Assembly: GCA_036785705.1 (NCBI GenBank)
Contig: JAWUZG010000084.1
Span: 9,933,501-9,997,500, forward strand
Direction of reading: 5' to 3'
From: Acanthornis magna
Lineage: Eukaryota > Chordata > Aves > Passeriformes > Acanthizidae
DNA: 64,000 bases
This document shows, piece after piece, positions 1-13,016 of this stretch. The translations under genes and the position numbers were made by a program. The first letter of the stretch is position 1. Each line of letters opens with the position of its first letter. The notes under the pieces were generated by a model. That model was not told the DNA's origin. It made no database searches and worked only from the letters and a program-made list of their open reading frames with translations.

Positions 1-469
1 TGCAGAGAAATTAAATTCCAACAGACATCTGCATGCTTCCAGTGGATAACTACATTCAGGGATACTTATAAACACACAATAATGCTTTCTAATTAGGCAA
101 TAATTTTACATTATGTTTTAATTGAAAAAAAATTCACTAATCTTAATGACAAATCAGAGATTGTTATTGAACAAAGCATTCTGTGAGCTTAAGAAACACG
201 ACCCCCTACACAGAAAACAATTCATTAAAGTTCTCAGTTTGGAGGGAAATTTGAGAAGAGTTGTGAAGGATATTGTGATCTCTGTATAAAAGAACTCAAA
301 GCACTTGACAAATGTCTGTAAGGCAGGCAAAGAATGCTTAGGGACCGCTTCACCCAGAACTTACTTACCTTATTATTTGCGCTCTTTCAACCATACATAA
401 ATTGTTTGTTTCTTCCCTTAAACTGTGTGCTAGCAAGCTATTTTCTACCTAGCAATGGCTGTGGTTCAG

Positions 470-486
470 ATCCATCCATCCATCCA
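470..486. repeat. Short (ATCC)n microsatellite
   Basis: Four consecutive ATCC units. Too short to have any evident function. Confidence 0.8.
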
Positions 487-820
487 GATTTAACACATGT
501 GGTGTAAGCAGCCAAGGGACCAGCATTTTATTAATCATAAATAGTATGATAAATAGCATAATCACAGACATCAGCTGCATGGATGGTGAGGAAAGACCTT
601 AGCACAGCAACCACGAACTCTGGGCAAAACACCAACATCTTTCTGGAGCCTACCTATATGGTTCTGGCCCAGTCCTAACAAAAATTAATTGACTGAATGT
701 AAAACCAGTAGGTTACGCAAAATAGAAAAAATATTTCACTTAAGATTAAAATATTTTTCCATCTTATAGACACAATATGAAGAAGTAAAATAATATTTAG
801 TACATATTATATAAACATTC

Positions 821-866
821 CTATATATATGTGTGTGTATATATAGATATAAAAGACATATATATG
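821..866. repeat. (TA)n/(TG)n microsatellite patch
   Basis: Alternating TA and TG dinucleotides with a few interruptions (tatatatatgtgtgtgtat and onward). The small ORF crossing it is an artefact of the repeat. Confidence 0.75.
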
Positions 867-2960
867 CATATTAGGAAGAGAAGGTTATCTACAAAAGATG
901 TTATCAGGGAAGAAAGTTCAGACAGAGCACCACCTTTTCCATCTGGGATAGAGATCTCACCTTTGCAGACAGCAAACAAACATATACAGGATAAAACTCC
1001 TGTGGATATTTAGACATACAGTCTCCCTTGGATTTCAAACGGTAATTAAGAGACAAAAATACCTTTTGCCAACCATCCCCCTAAGGGACTTCCGAGCACT
1101 ACAACAAAACAAGTCTGACAAAGTGTATAAAAATCCAAGTTTCAGGCTAGTACCATGACCACAAGGCTCTTCTTTCTTTTCTTTCTGTAACCCCAGGGCT
1201 TTGACTGAGGATGTTGTGCAACCCAACAGGAAAAAGAAGGAATCAGAACTGCAGGCAAAGTTAACCTCCCACTGCAGCAGAGGGGAAGGGACAGTACAGT
1301 GGAGGGTGCAAGGAAGAGGCACAGGGAACTGGACTCACAAGAGGGACTGCAGAATGAAAAATCGCAAGCTTCCAAACATCAGGGTGTTTAGCTAGAACAA
1401 TAAAAATATCTCAATTATTTTTGTTCATCACCCTATATGTTAATGCCCTTCAGTGTAATTATTTCCCAAAAGATGAAAGGATGTGGAGGCTTCCATCACT
1501 TCTTTGAGATGAAAGCATGATATACAAAGAAGATTTTCAAGGATGAATGAAGATGTTTAAATTACATGCAGATCCTAGTTTGCCTTTCTAATTGCACCAA
1601 AGCATGGCTCTTTTGCTGGGGGAGAGAGGGCAGGGGGCAAGGGAAGGAAACCTTTAGAAGGGTGGGCACATAAGTACTTTTATCCAGGACTTTAGACATG
1701 GTATCTCATGTGTTTTGACAAATTTCACTTTAAGGAAATTGCCAGAAGATGGCAAATCTTATTCCTTCAGAGATCAGTAGTCCTAATGGAAGGAGAAGAG
1801 GTGACCGAGAGACTGCAGATCAAAGCTTACGTAAGGCAAGGGAATCTTCTCTCCCAGAGCTGTTCTTCCATGTCCTTGATTAATGTATCGTAACAACAAT
1901 TTGTACTGTTTGACACACTCGGTGCAACTACATTTGTATGCAGAATTCTATTGATGTGTAAAAATAAAATAAAGTAAAAGGAATCTAATTAGCAAAGCTG
2001 TCCTGCTTCCAATGATCCTTCACTAGGAACTCTGTGTTCCTCTTCTGGATCATTTGACTCCTGATTGATAAGAAAGCAGCTTGCTAACCTAGTCACATTC
2101 CTTGGCGAGCACAAGACTAAGTTCAGTTTAATGCAGAACATGTTCCTAGCTGTTGGCTGCAGGAAGTGAAAAGTAAGAGGCCCAGTGTCCTGTAGTTCAC
2201 AATACATTTTCCATTTTTCATCAATCTGATAATCTTATTTTCTACTTAAGGCAGATTTTTCTGTAGTTGTGTGACTGGCTTTTTAGTTTCTATGTAGTTT
2301 TACCTTCCACCACAACAAGAAAATTCACAATAGAATTTAAGCTGAACTCACCCAGTAAGGTCTGGAAGAAAACCTTCCTTCTCAAGACACCCCTGACCAA
2401 AAGCTAATGTGCCATGTAAGTGGACCTTTACAAGCATGGAGGAAGAAAGGAAACATTAAGATGTTGTTAGGAAGCAGCAAGCTTTCAAACAAAGATTTTA
2501 TAGCTCTCTGTAGCTTCCAGAGTTATGATCTACGCCCTCCCTGCCTGAAACTAACTCCAAGCCTGCGTCACTTGTAGCACACGACAAAAAAACACTTTTC
2601 CCCCCATGCAGCATTCCCCTTGCTTCTCCACCCACTGTTTTCAGAGTCCCATCTTCCATCATTCAATATCCTGCCCTGCCAATTGCCTCACAGTCACCAA
2701 AAAGCCAGCTGGCCAACACCGAGAGCTTGCCTTTACACCCTCCATGCCATATGTGACATACATACATGTCCCTGAACACATTCCCTCTCTATGACACTAA
2801 CCACACATGAGAAATTGCTCTGCTCTCCTCTGACTGAGCACCACACTTCCAGGAATGCCTTCTTGTGGTTAACAGGGTTCAGCTGCACTTCTGTGATTCA
2901 GCTGGTGCACCTTGGGTCTCAAGTGCTTGCTTATGATGGAAACATTTTTAAGTACAAAGC

Positions 2961-3122
2961 AAAAAAAAAAAAAAAAACCCAAACCAAAACCCACAAATGT
3001 CAACAACAAAAAAGCCCAACCACCAATTTTTAAAAAACCCTCACAAACAAAAAAAGCCCCACCCCCATATGCACAAAAAACCCTCAACCAGCCAAAATAA
3101 AACCACATACCAAAAAACAACT
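2961..3122. repeat. A/C-only low-complexity tract starting with A17
   Basis: A run of 17 A is followed by about 145 bases made almost entirely of A and C (AAACCC, AAAACCC, CAACAAC, CCCCACCCCC), with only about five G in 160 bases. In SERGEF transcript sense it is G/T-rich with several GGG runs. Several short ORFs over it are low-complexity artefacts. It may be a decayed poly(A)-derived tract. Confidence 0.85.
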
Positions 3123-6100
3123 AGTCTTTTAGTATCAGATAGGGAACACCACAACCCCAAAACCCTGTCATTAGTCATCTGGCACAAGAAATGAAAATAA
3201 AAAAAATATTAAAAAACCCAGTTTTTAAAGCAGTCAACATTTTCACGGAAGGTTTCCATCACAGCAACCCACATGCACCTCCTAAGTCTGCTTGAAGGCA
3301 TGTGAGGTCACACTGAAAAACTGGTCACATTGAAAAAATTAAACATGGACTGTTTCCCTTAAGCTGAGGATGGAAAGAGCGAGGACATCAACACAGAGTA
3401 AGGTCTGTGTCCACCCATAAAAAACCCTCATCTTTAGATGAATCCAGAACAATACAAAAGTTGCTGAGATCTCAGTAAGAACACTCAGTGGGATTAGGTT
3501 TTGGTAGAATGACAAGACTGTAGCCAAAACAAGTGTGATAAAATCTTTACAAGTCAGCAAGGTCAGCTGGCTCTTCTCTCTTGCCTGAAGATTTTGCAGT
3601 TAGTTCTTGTATCCTTCTTCAGGCAGTTCTCTTCTTTCCTTGGGGTTCAGAAAGCATTAGCATCTTTCATTCCAGGAAAATCAAGCTCTGCTGCATTTAT
3701 ATCCCTCAGCCTCACTGGTACATCAAAATTTTCCATTTTTCTAATCAAGACCTCAGCCACAAAGCAATTTTTGTCTGTCCTTTCATCATTTTTAAAATGA
3801 ACCAAATCACGATCATTCAGTTTCAGTTTGTTTCCAGTAACAAGCTCTCCATTCAGTCTTCATTATATTGTGAAAATTAAGACTGAAGTATCCCTTCTGA
3901 TTGATAAAGAAATAATTCATCACACCAGCCCTGTTAATGTGTACATACTCTTAAACCTATGATTATGCAGTGCAAATCCCACAAGGCCAAAATCCTCACT
4001 AATACTACAGACATCCAGATATGAGCTAGAGGAATGGGGTCTTCAGCAAACGCACAATGTTACCAAGGGAACTTCTTCACCAGTTGTCTCAAAATTACTT
4101 TGATTTAGATCGTTTCATGCACAATTCCCAGCTCCCTGCAGTCTCAGTGCCACTCTCTCCTAAGCTGAATGAGCGGCACTAAGACGAATACCTTGCAATC
4201 TATTTGGGTTTGCTTTGGGGACTACAATGGGTTTGCTCTTTATTTGAGGCCACAAACACCATTTTGGCATAAGAAATTAAAGAAACCAAGACCACAGAAA
4301 CACAAAGTTTCAAAACCTCCTTAAACACTGATTCGTCTGTACCATCAACACACACATCCTTATGATCAGATTACTCTGATGTTTTCAGGTCAAGAATTGT
4401 GGCTTGCAGCATGCAAAAAACCCACTTGGTATCTGTCTTTTCTTTCTGTGCTATTGTACACGAAAACAGCAAAAAGACAAAAGTTCACTATAGTATATAA
4501 ATGTCATCATTATCTAACTGAATGTGCTAATTTCTAGTACTCTGAAATTAATGAAATGGTTCTGTTAAACAATTATTACAGACAAACATTCTGTTGAAGT
4601 ATATATCATTATCAATCATTTTATAGGCTTAGAATAAAATTAATGACAGCATGTATTATTTGGCAACAAAACACTGAATTCCACTTAAACAACCACATTC
4701 ATTTGTAGATGTATAACTACAGTTTTAAGTTTTTCAACAGAATCCAGGTTTCACATCTCTCTCCTTGTGGCAAAACAGTCCACCATTTTTAATACATTTG
4801 GAATCTTTTCTGGAATATTCAGTGCAGCTGGGGAGAACCAGAGAGCAATCAAACATATCATGGGCACTGAGCTCTCTGAGGAACTCAGCTCTCCCCTAAC
4901 TGTGCTGTTACTGCAAGACCTGTCGCTACAATTCTTCTCCACAACAAACATACTGCAGTGAACTCAGGACACACAGCCTGCAGGATTACACAATAGCACA
5001 AAGCCCGGTGTTTTTTTAGAGCTCACAAGAAAAATAGCACTTCTTATCAAGTTCATACCCTCAAACAACTGACTGTCAGGGTATTCTAATCGGATGCCAT
5101 GAAGAGGCAGACAGTGTCCCTGTCCCTTAAAGGGGGCAAGTGCTGTAGCGTGACCGTGGCTGGAGCCAGACGGCAGCCACTACATTAGGGCCAGAGGAAC
5201 TGGCCCCACCAATGTCAGGTCTGACTTTGCTCACCCTCCATAACCCTTCTTTCCTAGCATGTGGGATTTTTTGAACATCCTTACAGTATGTTCTTCGTTC
5301 ACATGCTTTTCACCTGTGCTATCCTTCAAAAAAACTGCATCCAAAACTCCTGGCAGTATTATCAAAAGAATACCACTAATGATGTCATTATGGAATACCA
5401 CCTTTATTTTATAGTGCAGAGGTTTTTTTGCTTCTTTCAGCAGTAAATCCAAAATTATTATAGAATTTTATATTACTCTGTTCAACTTCCAGCCCTGGGA
5501 TGTGGGAAGACTAATTTTCAGGGAAATCACTAAATGTTCAAGGAAGCTCTCATGCAAAATTGGATTGAGCTTTCATTTCTGTGCTAGCCCTGCTGACCTC
5601 AGAGTATACTGCTGCTTGTATAACCTAGCCGTACACAGTAGTGTCACTGAAGGAAACAAAAAAATCTACTTAATTTCCAAAATATTTTATGCTATTTGAA
5701 AGAAATGAGCAGGTTATTTAAAGTACAGAACTACTACTGTGTAATATCATTAGAAGCATCCCTTATTGGACCCAATGCCTTTGGGACATATTATTCAAGA
5801 TAAATAGCAGCTGTTCAAGAATGCAAATCTTTGCCTGATTTCCAGCATGACACTCACTGACCTCTCCCTCTCCCACAAACATGCACATAAAAACCAAAAT
5901 GTTATCAACTTAACTTGTAGCCAAAAAAACACCAGCACATTAAGAACTTCTCCTAAAATATGACAAAATAAATAACAGAGGAAAACCAAAACATTTTTCA
6001 TACACCAACCACCTCAACTTGAGGACAGAATTTTCTTGGTTCATTTACTTTCCAGAAGAGCTGCAGGCATGCAGCTTCTATATCCTTGTACAAAAATACC

Positions 6101-6455
6101 AAGCCATGAATTTTGCTGACTGTCCGCTCCTTTACCACTCAAAATAAATGGTGCTTATGTCTTTAGGGTATCATGTAACTCTGCTCTTCAAACTGGGATT
6201 CTCTGTTTCTGCAGCTCTTAACAGCACAGCTCCCTAAAGCAACCTTGCTGGAAATAAATAAAATGTGAACTTGCTAAGAGTCCAATGCAAAAATTAATAG
6301 GAAAGCTCTCCTGAATAAATAAGAATACCATTTGAAAGGACTCAAATAGAGACTGAGCCCTAATGCTAGAGACAAAGGAAGAATTAGGAAAAAAACCATG
6401 TCTGAAGTGACTCTACACTGCTGATAAAAAGGCGTTTTTATTAAAAAGCTCTATT

Positions 6456-7815
6456 ATAGAATCATAGAATCATTTAAATTCAAAAATATGTCTGAGAACA
6501 TCAATAAAGATATTGAACAGGACTGGGCCCAACACTGGGCTCTGGTGAACACCACCTGTGACCAGACTCCAGCTGGATTTTACTCCCATTTCCCACCACT
6601 CTCTGGGCACAACCATTCAGTCAGTTTTTTACTCACCAAAGAGTGCATCTGTCCAAGCCATGGCCTGCCAACTTCTCCAGGAGAACACTGTGGGAAATGG
6701 TGTTAAAGGCTTACTAAAGTCCTGGTAGGCAACATCCACAGCCTCTTCCTCATCCACCAAGCAGGTCACCTTGTCAGAGGAGATCACGTTGGCCAAGTAG
6801 GACCTGCCTTTCATGAACCCATGTCTGATCCCCTGGTTGTCCTGTACATGCCACGTGATGGCACTCAGCATGATCGGCTCCATGACTTTCCAGGCACCAA
6901 GGTCAGGCTGACAGGTCTGTAGTTACCCAGATCCTCCTTCTGGCCACTCTTGGAACTCAGTGTCACATTTGCCAACCTCCCCAGAGTGCCAGGACTGCTG
7001 ATAAATGATGGAAAGTGGCTCAGTGAGCAATGCCATGAGCTCACTCAGTATCCTCAGGTGGATCCCAGCTAGCCCCATAGACTTGTGTGTGTTTAAATGG
7101 TGGAGCAGATCACTGACCATTTCCCCCTGGACTATGGGGGCTTCATTCTGCTCCCCATCCCTGTCTTCCAGCTCAGGGGGCTGAGTACCCAGAGAAAAAC
7201 TGGTCTTACTATTAAAGACTGTGGCAAAGAAGGCATTACATAGCTCAGCCTTTTCCTCATCCTCTGTCACATTGTTTCCCCCCACATCCAACAAAGGATG
7301 GAGATTCTCCTTAGCCCTTCACTTGTTGCTAATGTATTTATAAAAAGATTTTTATTGTCTTTTATGCCAGTAGCCAGATTGAGTCCTAGTTGGCCTTTGG
7401 CCCTTCAAATTTTCTCCCTGCATGACCTCACGACATCCCTGTAGTCCTCCTGAGCTGCCTGCCCCATCTTCCAAAGGTGATAAACTCACCTTTTTTTTCC
7501 CCTGAGTTCCAGCCAATGCCCCCTGTTCAGCCAGGCTGGTCTTCTTGCACCAGCTCATCTTTCAGCACACAGGGACAGCCTGTTCCTGTGCCTTTAGGAT
7601 TTCCTTAGTGAAAAATGTCCAGCCTTCCTGACTTCTTTGCCCTTTAGGATTGCCTCCCAAGGGACTCTCTCAACCAGGCTCCTAAACAGGCCAATGTCTG
7701 CCCTCTGGAAGTCCAAAGTGACAATTCTGCTGACCCACTTCCTTACTTCCCTTACTTCATTTCCTACAAAGGAAACAGGATGGATAGCAAAGATTCTGCA
7801 ATGTGAATTCATTTA
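6456..7815 (-). mobile_element. CR1 LINE, 5'-truncated and internally rearranged, with RT fragments
   Basis: On the minus strand the block reads CR1 ORF2 in order. First comes a pre-RT segment (TLDFQRADIGLFRSLVERVP near 7700), then AFFATVFNSKTSF and STHKSMGLAG-like sequence (about 7050-7230; the copy reads NTHKSMGLAG), LLTEPLSIIYQQSW (about 7000), AITWHVQDNQGIR and the KGRSYLANVISSDKVTCLVDE block (6750-6870). These are typical of CR1 reverse transcriptase. Stops and frameshifts break the frame, so it is a dead copy. The catalytic FADD block and the ORF2 C-terminus are missing. Instead, the sequence matching the start of the following [18 protein letters not shown] region runs into a CR1-like 3' tail (plus strand agaatcatagaatcattta at 6458-6476). 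It is on the same strand as the host gene. The right boundary is approximate. Confidence 0.9.
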
Positions 7816-8439
7816 GAGTTCTTGAATCAAAACTCCAGAAGAAGTTCATAAAGCTTGATAAATGGGCAAGACTGAGACAGACAAAATTTACCGTGGTCTA
7901 TATATTTACAGCATAATAAATCTTCCTGGATACAGACAGATTCTGAACTGGTTGGAACCTTTCAGAGAAACTATATAGCATCGCTGTGGACAATTCACCA
8001 GAAATATCCATTCAATGTGTAACTGCTACACAAAAAGCAAGAAATTAGATTAGTTTAGTCCTAAGCAGATAAACAGTCCAGGTCATTTTTTAATACCAGC
8101 GACTCCACTAGAAACACATATTTGAGAAAGACTTCAATTCACAGTGATATTTCCATGACCCCACAGAGCCAATTTATAAATTTTTTATGGCTTTTTCTTT
8201 TTTTTTGTTATTGTAATTGTGTATCTTTATAATTTCCTGATCAGAATGCCATACACTGTCCAGGCAGCTGCCTGACAGAAATCCAAGCATATTACACCTG
8301 CATTTGACATTGACACATTTATCAAACTTTTATCTCACAAAAAACAGGTATCACATTAGTCTGACAAGATATATTTTCCATAGTCACACACTCACAACAA
8401 GCAACTACATCATCATGCTCTAAACTTTTATTGATCCAA

Positions 8440-8660
8440 ATTCATGTCAGCCACACCATTACTTAGCCAAGGCAAATACCAGGTTGACAGGCCTAAAATT
8501 ATTTGAGTTGTTTTGTTCAGTCCTTTAAAATACTGACAGGGCATTGTCTTTCAACCAGTCTTCTGAAGCCTACCTGATGTTCTGGGAAAAATTACTAACA
8601 TCAACAACCTATACAGCACTTGGGCCATCTCTCCTAAAATTCTGAAAACAAAAAGATTCA
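8440..8660 (-). mobile_element. Probable ancient CR1/L3-like RT fragment
   Basis: The plus strand reads ccaggttgacaggcctaaaa, then a T-rich part, aatactgacagggcattg, caaccagtcttctgaagcc and atgttctggg. This order matches, in reverse, the CR1 reverse-transcriptase segment after the LTSVPGK motif (the block that reads aggtcaggctgacaggcctg in younger copies). It is heavily mutated with no usable frame, which suggests an old insertion. The assignment rests on pattern memory, and the boundaries are rough. Confidence 0.55.
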
Positions 8661-10181
8661 GCCTTGATTTTTAAAATTCTATCTTCTAGAGGCTGAAAAA
8701 ATGCTGGTCTGGAGAAGAGAATCTCATCCCTTTATGATACTTCTGCTTTTTCCCCCAAATGCAAAGAAGAAAATACTACTAACACAAAATTTGCTTTCCC
8801 AGGGTTTTGCCAATAGACGTATTTAAGATGTTTTAGTATTGACAGTGCACAGGCTCTTGTATTTGCCTGAGAGCAAACTCACCCACGGTATCACAGCTCC
8901 TTTCTTATCCCTCTTAGATGGAGCTGGTCATTCTGTGCTGTGGTAGCTCATAGGCCAGGCTGCAACCAGTGCCTTATGTTTTATTTCAGGGGAGTGGGAA
9001 GGATTTCCACCTGTTGGATACCCCTTAAAACCTCTTATTTCCAACTTGTTAATGACTGAGAAACAGGTAATGCAGTTTTTAAGATAAAATGCCCCTTTCA
9101 CTCCTGTGAACCCACTTGATTCTTCCTGAATAAATTGTAACCACAAATGCTGACATTGCAATCATCAACATTTTCTATAAGGTTTCATACCTTACAGATA
9201 TTCATATTCATGAAATGTCTTGTTTCATCATGGCTTAAAGGAGAGCATTTTATTCTTTGATACAGAGTAGAAGGGAGTTGGCTAACCTAACCAAGGTGAG
9301 GAAGGCAGAGATACTGTCAGTGACTTCCTGCATTTATCCATCTTCCTGCTGCTCAGAAAGATTACAACATTCCCACGTGTGCAGAAGTCAGGTTCCTGTC
9401 CTCCAACTGTTAAATCACATTTTTCCTTTTGCTCTCACAGGGTGGCTCTGTAACAGCGCACAGGAATCATCAAGACAGACAGTTCTTCAAATAGCATTTC
9501 ATGAGCAGTGCTATATACTCGTTATAAAAAGGAATCGATGCTTTAAAATAACTCCTGAAGACAGGAACACATTCCTTAATACAACTAGAGACATTGTGAA
9601 ATATACTGATTAGAAATCCCTTCACAATACCTGTTTTCTTTTCAATTTATAAAATATTTGTTAAATAACATGTGGTTTTTAAATTCTAGTTTCATCTGAT
9701 ACAACAGTATGCCACTTGACAGAATACAAAATATAGAAACTCTGAAGAATGGAGTTTGAGTATCTGTTACTAAAGTAGCAGCATTTTTGCAACAGATGAA
9801 GAGTACTGCAGGTTATATTAAAGTCAACAGCCCACCAGACTTCACCACTGATTACAAAACACACCCATCTCTTGTGCATTTGGAATTCCAACTGGCACAA
9901 CTGTTTAGCTGGAAACCAGAGGCAGCAATTCTCCCTATTTCAGAATCTTCCAGACATTTGGTGAACTCATTTAACCTAAAGCCAAATATGCAGCCCAGCT
10001 AAGAATAAAAGAAAAGGAAACCCCTTCCTGAATATTCTTGAACCTAATTAAACTGAAGCAGCACTGCATAACACAAAACTTCACCTCATCTGCCTTAAGC
10101 TCTCAGTCAATCAACTTCAGAAGTGATTTACTTTCACAAGGAAGGTCGTCATGTGTAAAAGGTTAAGAACTACTGCTCAAG

Positions 10182-10490
10182 TGTCCTGGGCAGGAGATGA
10201 ACTGTGTGTTCTCCTGCCCACAAGTGATGTTTACACATGGGCAAATATCAGGAATGTTGGAGTCTGTCAGTAACCAAAGTTTTCGCCATTCTGATTTGAG
10301 TACTCTCTGGCCAATACACCGGTGACTCCTGGACACAGAACACTTAAGAGCTGGAGGTCACATTCCCAGTCCCCTGATGCACATGGGACATTTACTTCTT
10401 TGTCCAGACTCTTATTTATCTATGCTAAATAAAAGCTACATCCTCTTAATGGAGGTGGTCTCTGCACAGCACGGCTGCTCTGCTATTACC
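10182..10490 (+). mobile_element. Possible solo LTR (unassigned family)
   Basis: The block begins TGTCCTGGGCAGG and holds a perfect 10-bp inverted repeat near its left end. It then carries a poly(A)-signal-like AATAAA at about 10427 followed by a GC-richer 3' part ending near CTGCTATTACCA. A TG start and a late AATAAA are what a retroviral LTR would show. I saw no target-site duplication and do not recognise the family, so this is only a candidate. Confidence 0.25.
10188..10219. repeat. Perfect 10-bp inverted repeat (hairpin)
   Basis: GGGCAGGAGA (10188-10197) pairs exactly with TCTCCTGCCC (10210-10219) around a 12-base loop. GC-rich stems of this length are uncommon in this AT-rich intron. 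Confidence 0.85.
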
Positions 10491-12981
10491 ATTTCAAATA
10501 ACAATGGCAATTAAAGTCCATCACTCCCAATTACTCAAAACACTTTTCGCCACTGCAGACAGAAAAAAGACCAATATCTGATTTTCCAACCATTTCAATA
10601 TCACCTTCTGTGATACTGGATTATCACCTGCTGTAGCAGATTTCACCTCAAAAATATCTGAGGTGTTCCAAAGTAGCACTTCATTTCCAACTACTTGGCA
10701 AAAAAAAAAACTGGAATAGCAGTTTTAAGCAACTTGCCTTTCCAACCTAGTGCTGAAACACTGTGGTACTTTGGATAGGGGAGAGTTTGGTTAGCCATAA
10801 CACCTTTAGAATCACACAACCTGAAAAACATTTGCATTAATTAACTTACTCTTAACTTGAATGTTATGTTATCCAAAAAAAGGTTTTTTACCTGTGAGGG
10901 AATTTCTGTTACGTTTCATGTCTTTCTGAATCTTTACATGTCTGTCATATTTGCACACAGCACGCAACCATTTTTCTTACAAAATGCCTGAAAAGCTTTA
11001 TTTATTTATTTTAAGCATTTGCACCTCTCCAGTTGCTCAAAGAGTGTTTCACAGGACTATTGCTGGAGACGGAAGTAATCCATTCTGTAATTCAACTGCT
11101 GAGCATCATTTGTCATATATGCCAGATGATTCTGGCCATTCATTCACTGCTGAATTCTTCACATCACTTGTGTGAGGTGAAGCAAATGTCATACAGACTT
11201 CTTTTCCTGGACTACTTATCCTTTTCCTATTCATCCTTTCTTTTCACCTCTGCAGTCTCCTACTTCCTTGTCTTTCTGTATGCACATAAAGGACATCCTA
11301 CGTTCCTTGGTAGGTACTGCAACCCACAAGTAAAAGAACAACTGAGCTAAGCTATTGGGGAAACAGAGCTAATAGATAAGCAAATGGTGTGTGAAGACCT
11401 TTCAGATCACTTGAAAGTCAAAACAAGGCAGTAAAATATTCTGCAGATTCTCCTGGTGGACTTTACTCTGTAGTCTGCCAGGGTAAAATGATCTCATAAA
11501 ACAGAAAGAGAACACGGACTGAAAGTAAAGGGGAGTGCAACGTTTCTCTTTTCCCCTCCTGCCTTGGAAAATTATCAGACTTTTTAAAATTTCACATATA
11601 CTGTTTCCCCATTTTTCCTATCCTCAGTTCTTCACCCAAGAGCAACCAACCTTGTATACAAGAGAAAACAGACTACTACTGCTAATGTACCCATACAGAG
11701 GAACATATTTAGCATAACCCTAAATTTATCATTATTAGGAACATATATAAGCCCATACTTAGAAACTAAGCTTCTATTTTGGACCTTCCTGAGAACAGAA
11801 GGCACTGCTAATTTTAAAACAAACAGAAATAAGAACAAGCTCAAAATTATGCTGCACCTTTAAAAAGCGTAATTTCAGTTTAGGACTATGATCTACAGAG
11901 TGCAAAAATTTTACTTCTTAAAATAATTTTTAAAGGAATTATTTTTTCACATGCTTTTTTATGCAGGCTCCATCTTGACTAAAAGGAAGGTAACAAACAT
12001 CAAAGGCTAAATTGTGCATGAGACTGCCTGAAGAAAAAGGTTCTTTCAGGTTAGGATGAAGGGCAGTAACATTCACCTCAGCCTCAGCAATTAAGAAAAT
12101 TGTTTCCATCTCTACAGGCATCAGTCTCTTGAAAACTGAAGGAACAATGTATTCAACACAAACATGAATGAAATGTTGACCAGACAGAAAAAAAGACTAA
12201 AAATATACTTGGATAACAAAAGACTCTTTTGGAGGGGGGGAAAAAATGTACAGCTAGGCAATCCATTAAAATTATTTCCCTGGCTTCCATTCAGATGCTG
12301 TCCAAGCACAGCTTCATTGTTTGGCATGTTGCTTGCATCTCCTCACGTCACCTTCATTCTCTCACTCAGATAACCTCAGATAAAAATATACAGAGCTCTA
12401 TTCTAGGATTCAGCAATATTAAACCAGTAGCCAGCAGCAAAAACTGGGGCTTTCTTAATTCATAAAGAATTTTTAAAGCCCTTGTGAACTACAGAGTGCA
12501 GGGAGGGTGAAAGCTTACATCAAACTGAGGCACAGGACTCTTTCAGGTTGACTTACAAAGCAGGACGTGTTTGTTATCCATGGTAAGAGGGACATCCAGT
12601 TACTGCATCTGCACATTCCCACAGGAAGGTAGTGCAACTGAGGGAAGGGAATGCTGAATCTGACATCCATTTCATCAGCCTAATGAATTTTAGATTAATT
12701 ACAGAAAATTATTTCCCACTTCCACATCAACAGCTTTTTTTTTTTTGCTTCTCAAGCCTCTTCAAGGCATAATATTGGTACCCTTCAGTCATCTGCCACT
12801 AAAGCACTGCTAGCACAAAACAGGACTGCACACACACCTAACTGTTCTGCAGAATATATATGAGGAAAGAAAAAAATATTTATCCAGGTGAAATTGCAGA
12901 AGGTATTCTGGTTGATGGACACAATCCCCCCCAGCACCCTTTCAAAGCAGTAGAAAATTGCACCATCAAGCAGACGGGGAT

Positions 12982-13016
12982 ATCATCATCATCATTATTA
13001 TTGTTATTATTATTTT
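12982..13016. repeat. (ATC)n/(ATT)n trinucleotide repeat
   Basis: Four ATC units pass into ATT units with one GTT interruption, ending in a T-run. A simple tandem repeat with no evident function. Confidence 0.85.

Larger units (their letters stand above)
1..6455. other. Intronic stretch with simple repeats, no gene seen
   Basis: AT-rich sequence with only short ORFs on both strands and no recognisable domain. It holds an (ATCC)n run at 470-486, a (TA/TG)n patch near 821-866 and the A/C-rich tract at 2961-3122. A small GC-richer patch at about 5095-5215 contains a 7-bp inverted repeat (5188-5194 with 5200-5206) and was not assigned to a family. Confidence 0.6.

Noticed and set aside
2791..3194. 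Several overlapping Lys/Pro/Gln-rich ORFs
   Set aside because: They are translations of the A/C low-complexity tract in different frames, with no domain and no start context.
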